Source: Dyadobacter subterraneus
GTDB taxonomy: Bacteria > Bacteroidota > Bacteroidia > Cytophagales > Spirosomataceae
Assembly: GCF_015221875.1 (NCBI RefSeq)
Contig: NZ_JACYGY010000001.1
Coordinates: 5,558,501-5,622,500, forward strand
Length of the DNA: 64,000 bases
Direction: 5' to 3'
Each line of letters begins with the position of its first letter. Position 1 is the stretch's first letter. The position numbers and the translations under genes were made by a program. Below are positions 55,376 to 64,000 of the stretch, one piece after another. The notes below the pieces were generated by a model. That model worked only from the letters and a program-made list of their open reading frames with translations. It ran no database searches and had not been told where the DNA came from.

Positions 55376-58300
55376 ATGAGGAAGATTCTATTATCTTTAT
55401 TGGGATGCTTGTTGCTTTTAGGCCTTCAAGCGCACGCCCAAGATCGCACTCTGACTGGAAAGGTCGTTGCAGAAGACGGCTCGACTCTACCCGGTGTTAA
55501 CATTTCGGTTAAAGGTACTAACCGTGGATCGACAACAGACGCAAAAGGAGAATATTCACTTTCAGTTTCACAAGGTGCAACCCTTGTTTTCAGTTTTATC
55601 GGATTTCAAAGCCAGGAAGTTCTTGTTGGTTCTCAATCCGTACTAAATGTTACTTTAAAAAATGACGTTAGCCAGCTTCAGGAAGTTGTTGTAACAGCTC
55701 AGGGTATTGAAAGAAAACGTAATGAACTGGTTTATGCTGCACAACAAGTTACAGCTGATCAAATCACGCAAACACGTAACCCTAACTTAATGAGCGCATT
55801 ATCAGGAAAACTTTCTGGTGTGGATATTAAAGTAAGTAACACGATGGGTGGTTCTACAAACGTAGTTATCCGTGGTTTCAAATCCATTACAGGAAATAAC
55901 CAGGCTCTTTGGGTAATTGACGGGGTGCCAGTATCAAACGCAAATAACAACACAGCTACACAACAGACCGGTGGAGCAGGTGTCGATTACGGTAATGCAG
56001 CTTCTGATATCAACCCTGATAACATTGCTTCTATCAACGTACTTAAAGGTGCAGCAGCAACTGCTCTTTATGGATCTCGCGCTTCAAATGGTGTGATCAT
56101 GGTTACAACCAAAAAAGGCAAGAAAAACAGCTTCGATGTTACAGTAAACAGTGGTGTGACGTGGGGAAAAATTGACAAAACTACTTTCCCAACTTATCAG
56201 AAAGAATACGGTGAAGGTTATGTAAGTACTTTCAAAACAGCAGACCTTGGCGCTGGTGTTGGTGCTGTTGCTCCTTTTGATGTGGATGCGTCTTTCGGTC
56301 CTAAATTTGAAGGACAGCCTGTTTATCAGTGGGATGCTATTGATAAGTTCTCTCCTAACTATAAAAAACAAACTCCTTGGTTAGCAGCGAAAAATGGTCC
56401 TGATACTTTTTATAAAACTGCTGTAACTTCTAATCAAAGTATCAACATCAGTGGTGGTGGTGACGCTTCTACTTTTAAAGTTGGATTTACAAGAAGTGAT
56501 GAAACAGGTGTTTTGCCAAACAGTTCTTTGAAAAAGAATTTGTTCAACTTTGGTGGATCTTATGACCTAACTAAAAAATTATCGGTTTCTGCATCTGTTA
56601 ACTTTTCTAATGTAAAAGGAATGGGCAGAAACAACACAGGTTACAATGGTAAAAACCCTAACCAGGGCTTTAGACAATGGTGGCCGGTAAGTGTTGATAT
56701 TCAGCAACAGAAAGAAGCATATTTCAGAAATCAACAAAACGTAACTTGGAACTGGGCAAACATCCAGGGAACAAACCCGATTTTTGCTGATAACCCTTAT
56801 TACAGCCGTTACAAAAACTATTCAAATGATACACGGGATCACTATCAGGGAAGTACTGCTGTGAATTACAAACTTGCTGACTGGGTGAGCTTCACAGGTA
56901 GATTCTCTTACGACGGAACTAATGATACACAGGAAGAGCGTATCTCTGTTGGTAGTGCCGCTGTTCCTTCTTATGCAAGATTTGACCGTAATTTCCACGA
57001 AACAAACCTTGACCTTTTGATCAATTTCCGTAAAAGCATTACGAAAGATCTTAGTTTCACTGGTTTGTTGGGAAGCAACATGCGCAGATCCAAAGAATCA
57101 TCAATCAGAGCTACAACAAACGGAGGTTTGGTAGTACCTAATCTTTATTCTTTATCAAACTCGGTTAGTGCGATTGAAGCACCTACGGAAATTGTTAGAC
57201 AAATTGGTGTTGACGGAGTTTTTGCAAATGCTTCTTTTGACTACAAAGGTCTTATCAACCTTGAACTTGCTGCAAGACAAGATAAATCTACGACATTACC
57301 AACTGGCTCAAACACGTATTTCTATCCATCAGTTGGAGCTAACTTTAACTTCTCTGAACTGGCCGCTTTAAAAAGCCAAACATGGTTAACACATGGTAAA
57401 TTAAGAGCTAACTATGCAGAAGTAGGTAATGATGCACCTTGGGGAGCTGTTTATGACACATATGATAAACCAACTGGTATTGGTACAATTCCTTATTTCT
57501 CTTTGCCAAATACAAAAAACAACGGTCAGCTTAAATCTGAAAGAACAAAAAGTTATGAAGCTGGTATTGAAGCCGCATTCCTTAATGATCGCGTAGGTTT
57601 TGACTTTACTGCTTACAAAACAAGTACACAAGATCAGATTTTGCCAGTAACAGTGACTTCTGCAACGGGGTACACAGCTCGTTATGTAAACTCAGGGGAA
57701 ATGCAGAACAAGGGTATCGAGATTTCTGCTTATGTAACCCCAATCAAAACGGAAGATTTTTCATGGACGATGAACGTGAATTTTACCCGTAACAGAAATA
57801 AAGTTGTAAGCCTTTATGGTGATGTAACGAACGTTCAAATTGCTTCTTTGCAAGGTGGTGTAACATTGAACGCAGGTTTGAAACTTGATCCGGTAACAGG
57901 AAAAGTAATCGGCGGCCTACCTTTCGGTGTAATCAGAGGAACAAACTTCACTTACTTGAACGGAGAAAAAGTTGTCGGAACAAACGGTATTTACAAACCA
58001 ACTGCAAGCTCAGGCGAAATCATTGGCAATCCAAACCCGGATTGGTTGGGTGGTGTTACCAACACAGTTAAATACAAATCACTTGCTTTGAGCTTCCTTG
58101 TTGACGTTCGTCATGGCGGCAGCATTTTCTCACTTGACCAATGGTATGGTGAAGGTTCAGGTCTTTATCCGATCACTGCCGGAAATAACGAATTGGGAAA
58201 TCCAAAAAGAGACGACGTGTATCAAAGAGACGCTGCCGGTAAATATCTTTTAGATGCTGCTGGCAAGAAAATTCAGGCTGCAAACCCAGGCGGAGTTTTA

Positions 58301-58675
58301 TTCCCAGGTGTTCAGGCAGACGGGCAACCTAATACTGTAAGAGCTGAAAACATTGATGGTAACAGCTTGTCAGCGTATGGTTATACCTCCAATGCTCCTC
58401 GTGCCATGTATGTTTATGATGCGAGTTATGTAAAATTGAGAGAAGCTTCTATCTCATACAATCTTCCTCAGTCCGTAGTTGGTAAACTTAAAGCCTTCAA
58501 AGAAATCAGTGTTTCCGTGATCGGCCGTAACCTTTGGATCATTCACAAAAACATGAAGTATTCAGATCCCGAAGATGGTTTGAGCTCAGGTACATCAAAC
58601 GGCGCAGGTGGTTACCAAAGTGGATCATACCCAACAGTAAGAAGTTATGGTTTCAATGTTAAATTCCGTTTCTAG
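55376..58675 (+). CDS. SusC/RagA-type TonB-linked outer-membrane transporter, third pair
   Basis: This 1099-residue transporter has a signal peptide (cut near AHAQD, residue 22), a carboxypeptidase-like domain (LTGKVVAEDGSTLPGVNISVKG), LQEVVVTAQGI, plug blocks ALWVIDGVPVSNA and LKGAAATALYGSRASNGVIMVTTK, and a large barrel. It is the longest of the three. The start region MRKILLSLLG is close to that of the first SusC. The SusD partner begins 10 bp after the stop, closer than in the other pairs. Confidence 0.94.
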   Translation: MRKILLSLLGCLLLLGLQAHAQDRTLTGKVVAEDGSTLPGVNISVKGTNRGSTTDAKGEYSLSVSQGATLVFSFIGFQSQEVLVGSQSVLNVTLKNDVSQLQEVVVTAQGIERKRNELVYAAQQVTADQITQTRNPNLMSALSGKLSGVDIKVSNTMGGSTNVVIRGFKSITGNNQALWVIDGVPVSNANNNTATQQTGGAGVDYGNAASDINPDNIASINVLKGAAATALYGSRASNGVIMVTTKKGKKNSFDVTVNSGVTWGKIDKTTFPTYQKEYGEGYVSTFKTADLGAGVGAVAPFDVDASFGPKFEGQPVYQWDAIDKFSPNYKKQTPWLAAKNGPDTFYKTAVTSNQSINISGGGDASTFKVGFTRSDETGVLPNSSLKKNLFNFGGSYDLTKKLSVSASVNFSNVKGMGRNNTGYNGKNPNQGFRQWWPVSVDIQQQKEAYFRNQQNVTWNWANIQGTNPIFADNPYYSRYKNYSNDTRDHYQGSTAVNYKLADWVSFTGRFSYDGTNDTQEERISVGSAAVPSYARFDRNFHETNLDLLINFRKSITKDLSFTGLLGSNMRRSKESSIRATTNGGLVVPNLYSLSNSVSAIEAPTEIVRQIGVDGVFANASFDYKGLINLELAARQDKSTTLPTGSNTYFYPSVGANFNFSELAALKSQTWLTHGKLRANYAEVGNDAPWGAVYDTYDKPTGIGTIPYFSLPNTKNNGQLKSERTKSYEAGIEAAFLNDRVGFDFTAYKTSTQDQILPVTVTSATGYTARYVNSGEMQNKGIEISAYVTPIKTEDFSWTMNVNFTRNRNKVVSLYGDVTNVQIASLQGGVTLNAGLKLDPVTGKVIGGLPFGVIRGTNFTYLNGEKVVGTNGIYKPTASSGEIIGNPNPDWLGGVTNTVKYKSLALSFLVDVRHGGSIFSLDQWYGEGSGLYPITAGNNELGNPKRDDVYQRDAAGKYLLDAAGKKIQAANPGGVLFPGVQADGQPNTVRAENIDGNSLSAYGYTSNAPRAMYVYDASYVKLREASISYNLPQSVVGKLKAFKEISVSVIGRNLWIIHKNMKYSDPEDGLSSGTSNGAGGYQSGSYPTVRSYGFNVKFRF

Positions 58676-58685
58676 AAATAATAAT

Positions 58686-60122
58686 ATGAAAAAGTCACTA
58701 GTCATTTTATTCTCCTTCATACTGCTCACCAGTTGCGTAGACAGTCTGGACGATTACAATGTCGACACCAAGAAGGCTACGGTTGTTCCTGCGGTTACAT
58801 TGTTTTCAAATTCACTTAAAGGTTTAATTGATGCGATTACAACACCAAACGTAAGTAATAACAACTTTCGTTTGTACGTTCAGCAATGGGCAGAAACGAC
58901 GTATCTTGATGAACAGCGTTACAACCTTACTGCTCGTGCAATTCCTCAGGCACTATGGCAGAGCATTTACCGTGATGTTATTTCTGATTTGACTGAGTCA
59001 AGAAGACTGATCAATGCTGATCCATTAATTACTGCTGAATCGAAAGCAAACCAGTTAGCTCAGATTGAGATTATTGAAGTACTTTCATGGTCAATTCTCG
59101 TGAATACTTTTGGAGACATTCCTTATACTGAGGCAATGAACCCATTGAATCCGCTACCTAAATTTGACGACGCTAAAACTGTTTATTATTCTCTTTTAGA
59201 TCGTCTTGATGCTGCATTGGCCCAGCTTAACACAACAGGAACAGCTTTTGCCGCAGGAGACTTGATTTACAAAGGAGACATTTCAAAATGGAGAGCATTT
59301 GGTAATTCTTTGAAACTAAGACTTGCACTTGTCATTGCTGACAGCGATGCTGCAAAAGCAAAAACACTTATCGCAGCAGCAGCACCAAATGTATTCAAAG
59401 CGAATACTGATAAAGCGGCTTTTCCATATGTTGGCACGCCCCCTAATTACAATCCAGTAGCAGCAAACCTTAACTCTTTGTACACAACACGTCAGGATTA
59501 TGTTGTTACAAGTGTTTTTGTTGATCCGATGAATGAACTGAATGACCCAAGAAGATCAAGTTACTTCACAACAGTTGGAGGCGTATATAAAGGAGGAAAC
59601 TACGGTTTTGCCAATACTTACGCAGATTTCTCGAAAGTGGGTACCAAAATCGTAGACCCTACGCTTGAAGGACTATTCATGGACTATTCAGAAGTTGAAT
59701 TTGGATTAGCCGAAGCCATTGAAAGAGGTTTCATCACAGGTGATGCAGCAGATCATTACAACAAAGCAATAACAGCTTCTATCACATATTGGGGAGGTAC
59801 AGCTGCTGATGCATCTACTTACCTTGCACAGCCAAAAGTTGCTTATGCTACTGCCACAGGTGATTACAAACAAAAAATCGGTTTCCAGAAATGGCTTGCG
59901 CTATACAACAGAGGATGGGAATCGTGGGTGGAATGGAGAAGACTGGATTACCCTAAGTTGCTTCCTCCAACAGGCGGAAGTGCTCCGGCAGGTCTTCAGA
60001 TCCCGGTTCGTATCATTTATCCAATCAACGAACAAACGTTGAACGGTGCTAACCTGAAAGCGGCGGCAACTGCCATCGGTGGAGATTTAGCTTCTACTAA
60101 ATTGTGGTGGGATAAGTTCTAA
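58686..60122 (+). CDS. SusD/RagB-family nutrient-binding lipoprotein, third pair
   Basis: I choose the ATG at 58686 (MKKSLVILFSFILLTSC, Cys17 lipidated); the frame runs 39 bp upstream into the SusC gene without a signal. The 478-residue protein contains CVDSLDDYNVDTKKATVVPAVTLFSN, LVNTFGDIPYTEAMNPLNPLPKFD and KQKIGFQKWLALYNRGWESWVEWRRLDYP, as in SusD-like_2 proteins. It is the lid partner of the third SusC. A strong terminator follows. Confidence 0.92.
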   Translation: MKKSLVILFSFILLTSCVDSLDDYNVDTKKATVVPAVTLFSNSLKGLIDAITTPNVSNNNFRLYVQQWAETTYLDEQRYNLTARAIPQALWQSIYRDVISDLTESRRLINADPLITAESKANQLAQIEIIEVLSWSILVNTFGDIPYTEAMNPLNPLPKFDDAKTVYYSLLDRLDAALAQLNTTGTAFAAGDLIYKGDISKWRAFGNSLKLRLALVIADSDAAKAKTLIAAAAPNVFKANTDKAAFPYVGTPPNYNPVAANLNSLYTTRQDYVVTSVFVDPMNELNDPRRSSYFTTVGGVYKGGNYGFANTYADFSKVGTKIVDPTLEGLFMDYSEVEFGLAEAIERGFITGDAADHYNKAITASITYWGGTAADASTYLAQPKVAYATATGDYKQKIGFQKWLALYNRGWESWVEWRRLDYPKLLPPTGGSAPAGLQIPVRIIYPINEQTLNGANLKAAATAIGGDLASTKLWWDKF

Positions 60123-60145
60123 TCGAAAGTTATTCTTACAATAAT

Positions 60146-60180
60146 TGAAACGGGCAAAATTTAATTTTGCCCGTTTTTTT
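60146..60180 (+). terminator. Terminator of the third SusC/SusD operon
   Basis: AAACGGGCAAAA (60148-60159) pairs with TTTTGCCCGTTT (60165-60176), followed by a T run. Confidence 0.9.
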
Positions 60181-60215
60181 ATATATTTGAACCCTGTACA
60201 TTACTAATAAAACGC

Positions 60216-61463
60216 ATGGAATTCTTAAAAAGTCAGCGCCTTAACAATCTCAAATATGAAATTCGCGGGGCTACTTATGAAAAAGCATTAGAGCTGGAAA
60301 GCCTTGGCTTCAAAATTCATAATCTGAACATTGGGAATCCCGCGCCATTCGGTTTCGATTCTCCTGATGAAATTGTGCATGATATCATCATGAATATCCG
60401 TAATGCACAAGGTTATTCTGATTCACGCGGATTGTTTTCTGCCCGGAAGGCGGTCATGCATTATACCCAAACCATCGGAATCCAGGATGTTGAAATCAAT
60501 GATATTTTTATTGGAAACGGTGTCAGTGAATTAATTCTGCTATCCATGCAGGCATTGATAAATCCTGGCGATGAAATTCTTGTGCCTTCTCCGGATTATC
60601 CCTTATGGACTGCCGCCATTGCTTTGAGCGGAGGCACGCCCGTACATTATGTATGTGATGAAGAAGCCGACTGGAATCCGGATCTGGAAGATATGGAAAG
60701 TAAAATCACTTCCCGTACAAAAGGAATTGTAATGATCAATCCCAATAATCCTACCGGCGCCGTATATGAAAAAGATGTGCTGATGCGCATCGCTAAAATG
60801 GCAGAAGAACATAAGCTCATTATTTTTTCTGATGAGATCTATGACAAAATATTATATGACGGAGCGGTTCATTACCCAATGGGTACCATGGTTCACGATA
60901 CGCTTTGTGTGTCTTACGGCGGACTTTCCAAAAACTACCGTTCGGCAGGTTTTCGTGGCGGCTGGATGATTTTGAGCGGCGCTAAACAGAAAGCAAAATC
61001 TTATGTTGAAGGTTTGTTGCTTTTGGCCAGCATGCGTCTCTGCGCCAATGTTCCTACTCAATATGCGATTCAAACTGCCCTGGGCGGATATCAAAGTATA
61101 AAGGAACTCGTAGTTCCAACCGGAAGATTACACAAACAAATGAATCTGATCTACGATAGGTTGGTTTCCATTCCGGGCATTACCTGCGTAAAACCAAAAG
61201 GTTCATTATATGTTTTTCCAAAAATTGATTTGAAGAAATTTGGTCTGGAAAATGATGAAAAATTTGTTTACGATTTACTAAGTGAACAAAGAGTACTTGT
61301 TGTTGCTGGTACCGGTTTCAATTATATTTCTGATGACCATTTCCGGATTGTTTTTCTTCCAACACTGGACGAATTAAACCAGGCGATGGACAAACTGGAA
61401 TATTTTCTTGAAACAAGACGGGTATTATCAACCCGTACAGTTGAAGAAGTAATAGGGAATTAG
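60216..61463 (+). CDS. alaA: Alanine-type PLP aminotransferase
   Basis: This 415-residue class I aminotransferase closely follows E. coli AlaA (YfbQ): IHNLNIGNPAPFGFDSPDEI, AQGYSDSRGLFSARKAV, IFIGNGVSELI, VPSPDYPLWTAAI, INPNNPTGAVY and YGGLSKNYRSAGFRGGWM, with the PLP Lys239 in GLSK. It is predicted to interconvert pyruvate and alanine with glutamate as donor. The stop codon overlaps the start of palindromic repeat copy C. It is separated from the SusD gene by a terminator. Confidence 0.93.
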   Translation: MEFLKSQRLNNLKYEIRGATYEKALELESLGFKIHNLNIGNPAPFGFDSPDEIVHDIIMNIRNAQGYSDSRGLFSARKAVMHYTQTIGIQDVEINDIFIGNGVSELILLSMQALINPGDEILVPSPDYPLWTAAIALSGGTPVHYVCDEEADWNPDLEDMESKITSRTKGIVMINPNNPTGAVYEKDVLMRIAKMAEEHKLIIFSDEIYDKILYDGAVHYPMGTMVHDTLCVSYGGLSKNYRSAGFRGGWMILSGAKQKAKSYVEGLLLLASMRLCANVPTQYAIQTALGGYQSIKELVVPTGRLHKQMNLIYDRLVSIPGITCVKPKGSLYVFPKIDLKKFGLENDEKFVYDLLSEQRVLVVAGTGFNYISDDHFRIVFLPTLDELNQAMDKLEYFLETRRVLSTRTVEEVIGN

Positions 61464-61552
61464 GCTTTCGGCAGTCGGCTACCGGCCGTCAGATTTGGGC
61501 GAAAAATATTTAGTCGCTTAAATCTGAATGCCGATAGCTGACTGCCGAAAGC
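61462..61552. repeat. Dispersed palindromic element, copy C
   Basis: The best-preserved copy: left arm AGGCTTTCGGCAGTCGGCTA... and right arm (minus strand) AGCTTTCGGCAGTCAGCTAT... align for about 33 bp with few mismatches, with a 23-nt centre. A T run follows, so it can also terminate alaA. Related to copies at 15331-15421 and 19307-19376. Confidence 0.85.
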
Positions 61553-61610
61553 TTTTTTATTTCCGCCTGGCTTTTTTCATAACCTTCTACCTAACCCACT
61601 TCCTCATTCC

Positions 61611-62405
61611 ATGATTCAACAATCAGTAGCAGAGCAGAAAAGACAACGTCTTTTTCTGGTGCTTTGCGGAATTTTCCTGACCAACGCGCTTATCGCTGAA
61701 ATCATCGGCACAAAAATATTTTCAGTTGAATCACTCTTAGGTGTAAATCCTGCCCAAATACCCATTGGAGGCACCAAACTGGATTTCAATATGACAGCCG
61801 GGGTTGTAAACTGGCCAGTCGTTTTTATTACTTCTGATATTATTAATGAATATTTTGGCACGAAAGGCGTCAGAAGAATTTCCTATCTGACAGCTATTTT
61901 CATTGTTTATACTTTCATAACTATATATTTCGCCACGCAATTACCTCCTGCACAATTCTGGCTGGATGTGAACAGCACGGACAGCCATGGCAATCATTTC
62001 AATATTAACGACGCCTTTAACAAAATTTTCAATCAGGGACTAGGGATTATGATCGGTTCCATCGTGGCATTTCTTTTGGGTCAGATTCTGGATGTTTTTG
62101 TTTTTTCCTGGTTGAGAAAAAGAACAGGCAGCAAACATATCTGGCTTCGTGCAACTGGTTCTACGATGTTTTCCCAGCTTGTCGACAGTTTCGTGGTTTT
62201 AACAATTGCATTTTATGTTTTTGGAAACTGGGATATGAAACAGATTCTTTCGGTGGGTAGTATCAATTATTTATACAAAGGTTCTGTTGCGATTTTGCTG
62301 ACGCCAATCCTGTACATCGCTCATTATTTTATTGACGGGTATTTGGGAAAGGAATATGCGGAGGAGCTCGCGCATCATGCTGCGCATGATGGGGAGGTTT
62401 TGTAG
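61611..62405 (+). CDS. Queuosine precursor transporter, YhhQ/VUT family
   Basis: This 264-residue integral membrane protein has about six hydrophobic helices, starting with LFLVLCGIFLTNALIAEIIGTKIF. FNMTAGVVNWPVVFITSDIINEYFG is the family hallmark (the T-S-D-I-x-N-E-Y-F/Y-G motif), and WLRATGSTMFSQLVDSFVVLTIAFYVFG is the second conserved block. The family imports preQ0/preQ1 for tRNA queuosine synthesis. No queuosine gene is adjacent. Confidence 0.93.
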   Translation: MIQQSVAEQKRQRLFLVLCGIFLTNALIAEIIGTKIFSVESLLGVNPAQIPIGGTKLDFNMTAGVVNWPVVFITSDIINEYFGTKGVRRISYLTAIFIVYTFITIYFATQLPPAQFWLDVNSTDSHGNHFNINDAFNKIFNQGLGIMIGSIVAFLLGQILDVFVFSWLRKRTGSKHIWLRATGSTMFSQLVDSFVVLTIAFYVFGNWDMKQILSVGSINYLYKGSVAILLTPILYIAHYFIDGYLGKEYAEELAHHAAHDGEVL

Positions 62406-62457
62406 GTTTAAAAAATTATTTTCCCTGTTTGATATTTATTTTTTGGGAAATTGGGAA

Positions 62458-62507
62458 GTTTCCATACGCCTCGGACGGCTTTTTCCGCCGTCGACAGGTA
62501 TGGAAAC
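62458..62507. terminator. Nested hairpin between convergent genes
   Basis: Outer stem GTTTCCATAC/GTATGGAAAC (10 bp) encloses an inner stem GACGGC/GCCGTC. It lies between the convergent YhhQ and SpoU genes, and probably marks transcript ends, but no long T run follows either arm. Confidence 0.5.
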
Positions 62508-62549
62508 TCCGAATAAGAAAATAAGTTTCTTACTTATAAAGTACAATCT

Positions 62550-63305
62550 TCACCCAACAATCCGCCTCATATTATCCAGCATCACCGCCGTAGCAATCCC
62601 GACATTCAAAGATTCCGCCTCTCCTACTCTCGGAATTGTAATTCTATGCGTAATAAAAGATTCAACTTCCGGGCCTACGCCATTGGATTCATTTCCCATC
62701 ACCACATAACCGCCTTCCGCAGAAAATTTGTGATCATAAATTGAATCTCCATCCAAAAATGCGCCAATAATAGTACGATCTTTTCCGTTTTCAGAAAGAA
62801 ATTCAGGAAGATAAGTATAGTAAGTTTTAACTCTGGTAAAAGATCCTTTGCTGGCAGCAATTACCTTCGGATTGTAAAAATCAGTTGTGTCCGGCGAGCA
62901 GATTATTTTCTTCACACCATACCAGTCTGCAATGCGGATGATCGTTCCCAAATTTCCCGGATCACGAATATCATCTAAAATCAATGCATATTCCTGCATA
63001 TCTGCGCTTAAAAAAACGTTATCTTTCGTCTTTGCCACAGCCAGACAAGAATCATTGGTTTGAAATAATCCCAGACCTTCAAGTTCTTTTGGCGTGACAG
63101 TTTCCACAAGAGTTTTATGGTCAGATAAAATACTTGAGTATTTTTGTTGAAAATCCGGAGTAGATAATACAAATTCAACTTCAAACTCTGAAGCCAACAA
63201 TTCAAGCACACTTTTAGCACCTTCAACGATGAAAGCCTCGTGAAGCTGGCGGTACTTCTTGATTTTCAGAGAATTAATATATTTTACACGATTTTTAGAC
63301 AACAT
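62550..63305 (-). CDS. SpoU/TrmH-type RNA ribose methyltransferase
   Basis: This 251-residue SPOUT methyltransferase has an N-terminal substrate-binding domain (INSLKIKKYRQLHEAFIVEGAKSVLELL) and the knotted catalytic domain: LILDDIRDPGNLGTIIRIADW, VVMGNESNGVG and IPRVGEAESLNVGIATAVMLDNMRR, the three SpoU motifs. The RNA target is unknown; it is a second paralogue besides the RlmB-like gene at 24421. Its ATG shares one base (63305) with the divergent tamL start. Confidence 0.92.
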   Translation of the reverse strand: MLSKNRVKYINSLKIKKYRQLHEAFIVEGAKSVLELLASEFEVEFVLSTPDFQQKYSSILSDHKTLVETVTPKELEGLGLFQTNDSCLAVAKTKDNVFLSADMQEYALILDDIRDPGNLGTIIRIADWYGVKKIICSPDTTDFYNPKVIAASKGSFTRVKTYYTYLPEFLSENGKDRTIIGAFLDGDSIYDHKFSAEGGYVVMGNESNGVGPEVESFITHRITIPRVGEAESLNVGIATAVMLDNMRRIVG

Positions 63306-64000
63306 TGAATATTAGTTGTAGGGTTACATATTTCGGATATCTCTTCCTTTTCTTCCTGGGAGTGACAGGTTGCGCCCGGAAAACAAGCACTTCGACAGGC
63401 CAGTACTTTCTGGGTACTTCTACTTTTAAAGGTAACAAAGTCATCAGTGATTCTGATCTTGATGCGCTTATTCCGCAGAGACCCAACAGCCGTTTCCTCA
63501 GTTTGCCCATTTTTCCAAAAGTTGGAATTTACCAGTTTGGAGAGCTGTTTTACAAAAAAGAAGAAAAGCAGCGCAAGGTTATCGAAGTGACGCAAAATTA
63601 TCAGAAAGAATCGCGTTTACACGAAAATAATATCAGACAATTAGAAAAGATTCAGAGAAGATATGCCAAAAAACTGGCCCGTGCTCAAAAAAGGGTCGAT
63701 GAAGGCAATTTCTGGATGCGTGTTTTGGGAGAAGCACCAGTTTATTATATCCAGAGCGAAGTAGTAAAAAATGCTGAAAAGATGCAAAAGTATCTTTATA
63801 ATAATGGATTTTTTCAAAATACGGTCACATATAAAAACGACACCACTTTTAAACGGATTCAGGTAAAATATCTGATTAATGAAAACCGTCCTACGATTCT
63901 GGACAACATTAATTATCAGGTAAGAAACCAGATGATTGACAGTTTGTTAAAATCCTCATCCAAAGATGCGATGCTGATCAGCAAAAAAAGATACGATGGT
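63305..64000 (+). CDS. tamL: TamL-like outer-membrane assembly lipoprotein (3' end outside window)
   Basis: The visible 232 codons begin at a TTG (63305) because an in-frame TAG lies three codons before it and no ATG precedes the lipobox. The N-terminus reads as a lipoprotein signal ending LGVTGC (Cys23). The mature start CARKTSTSTGQYFLGTSTFKGNKVISDSDL and IPQRPNSRFLSLPIFPKVGIYQFG, then a charged coiled region and NAEKMQKYLYNNGFFQNTV, match POTRA domains of TamL, the Bacteroidota lipidated partner of TamB in envelope assembly. The barrel lies beyond the window edge. Confidence 0.82.
   Translation, partial: MNISCRVTYFGYLFLFFLGVTGCARKTSTSTGQYFLGTSTFKGNKVISDSDLDALIPQRPNSRFLSLPIFPKVGIYQFGELFYKKEEKQRKVIEVTQNYQKESRLHENNIRQLEKIQRRYAKKLARAQKRVDEGNFWMRVLGEAPVYYIQSEVVKNAEKMQKYLYNNGFFQNTVTYKNDTTFKRIQVKYLINENRPTILDNINYQVRNQMIDSLLKSSSKDAMLISKKRYDG

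Overview
The window looks like chromosomal DNA of a Bacteroidota bacterium, most likely a Cytophagales member of the Dyadobacter/Spirosoma kind (inferred from gene content and promoter style, not from a database match). The reasons are three SusC/SusD outer-membrane pairs, a DUF5686 protein, a GWxTD lipoprotein, TamL, SPI and SPII signal peptides in the Bacteroidota style, few Shine-Dalgarno sites, and promoters of the form TTG-N19-TAnnTTTG. I saw no tRNA, rRNA, CRISPR array, prophage or intact insertion sequence.

Layout. 1-3962 (minus strand): truncated glutaryl-CoA dehydrogenase-type gene, a Tat-exported sugar isomerase-like protein and a GH9 glycosidase. 4182-14327 (plus): a lipoprotein with a degenerate SGNH fold, a COG2509 flavoprotein, a CoA-type Nudix hydrolase, topoisomerase IV subunit A, a SanA-like protein and a DUF5686 protein. 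14335-21043: mixed housekeeping genes (ABC ATPase, nitroreductase, YbjQ, metF, ElaA-like acetyltransferase, yebC, a GreA-like protein, pyrB). 21297-23086: a dienoyl-CoA isomerase and a dienoyl-CoA reductase resembling the eukaryotic organellar enzymes. 23159-26413: GWxTD lipoprotein, rlmB and mnmA. 27956-32130: a molybdoenzyme operon (mobA, fdhD, a small unknown gene, an FdhF/YdeP oxidoreductase). 32490-35939: GDPD, an SDR with an AraC regulator, and an M48 protease. 36124-38855 (minus): a SAM-I riboswitch followed by metY and metX, giving homocysteine synthesis under SAM control. 39061-43291: DUF721, LD-carboxypeptidase, SDR, a small membrane protein and an M20 peptidase.

43571-60180 is a block of three SusC/SusD pairs, all on the plus strand, with a DUF1735 lipoprotein after the second pair and no adjacent glycosidase, protease or sigma/anti-sigma genes. 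Each pair is bounded by a strong terminator and has a recognisable promoter. The upstream regions of the second and third pairs are homologous over about 350 bp. The second has an extra leader of about 370 nt holding a 46-codon ORF and several hairpins. 60216-64000 ends the window with alaA, a queuosine-precursor transporter, a SpoU methyltransferase and the start of tamL.

The non-coding DNA holds the most unusual material: a dispersed palindromic repeat with three copies next to stop codons, a cluster of three 57-60 bp repeat units behind the molybdoenzyme gene, a structured terminator-ended RNA candidate upstream of metF, and a leader with an internal terminator-like hairpin upstream of yebC.
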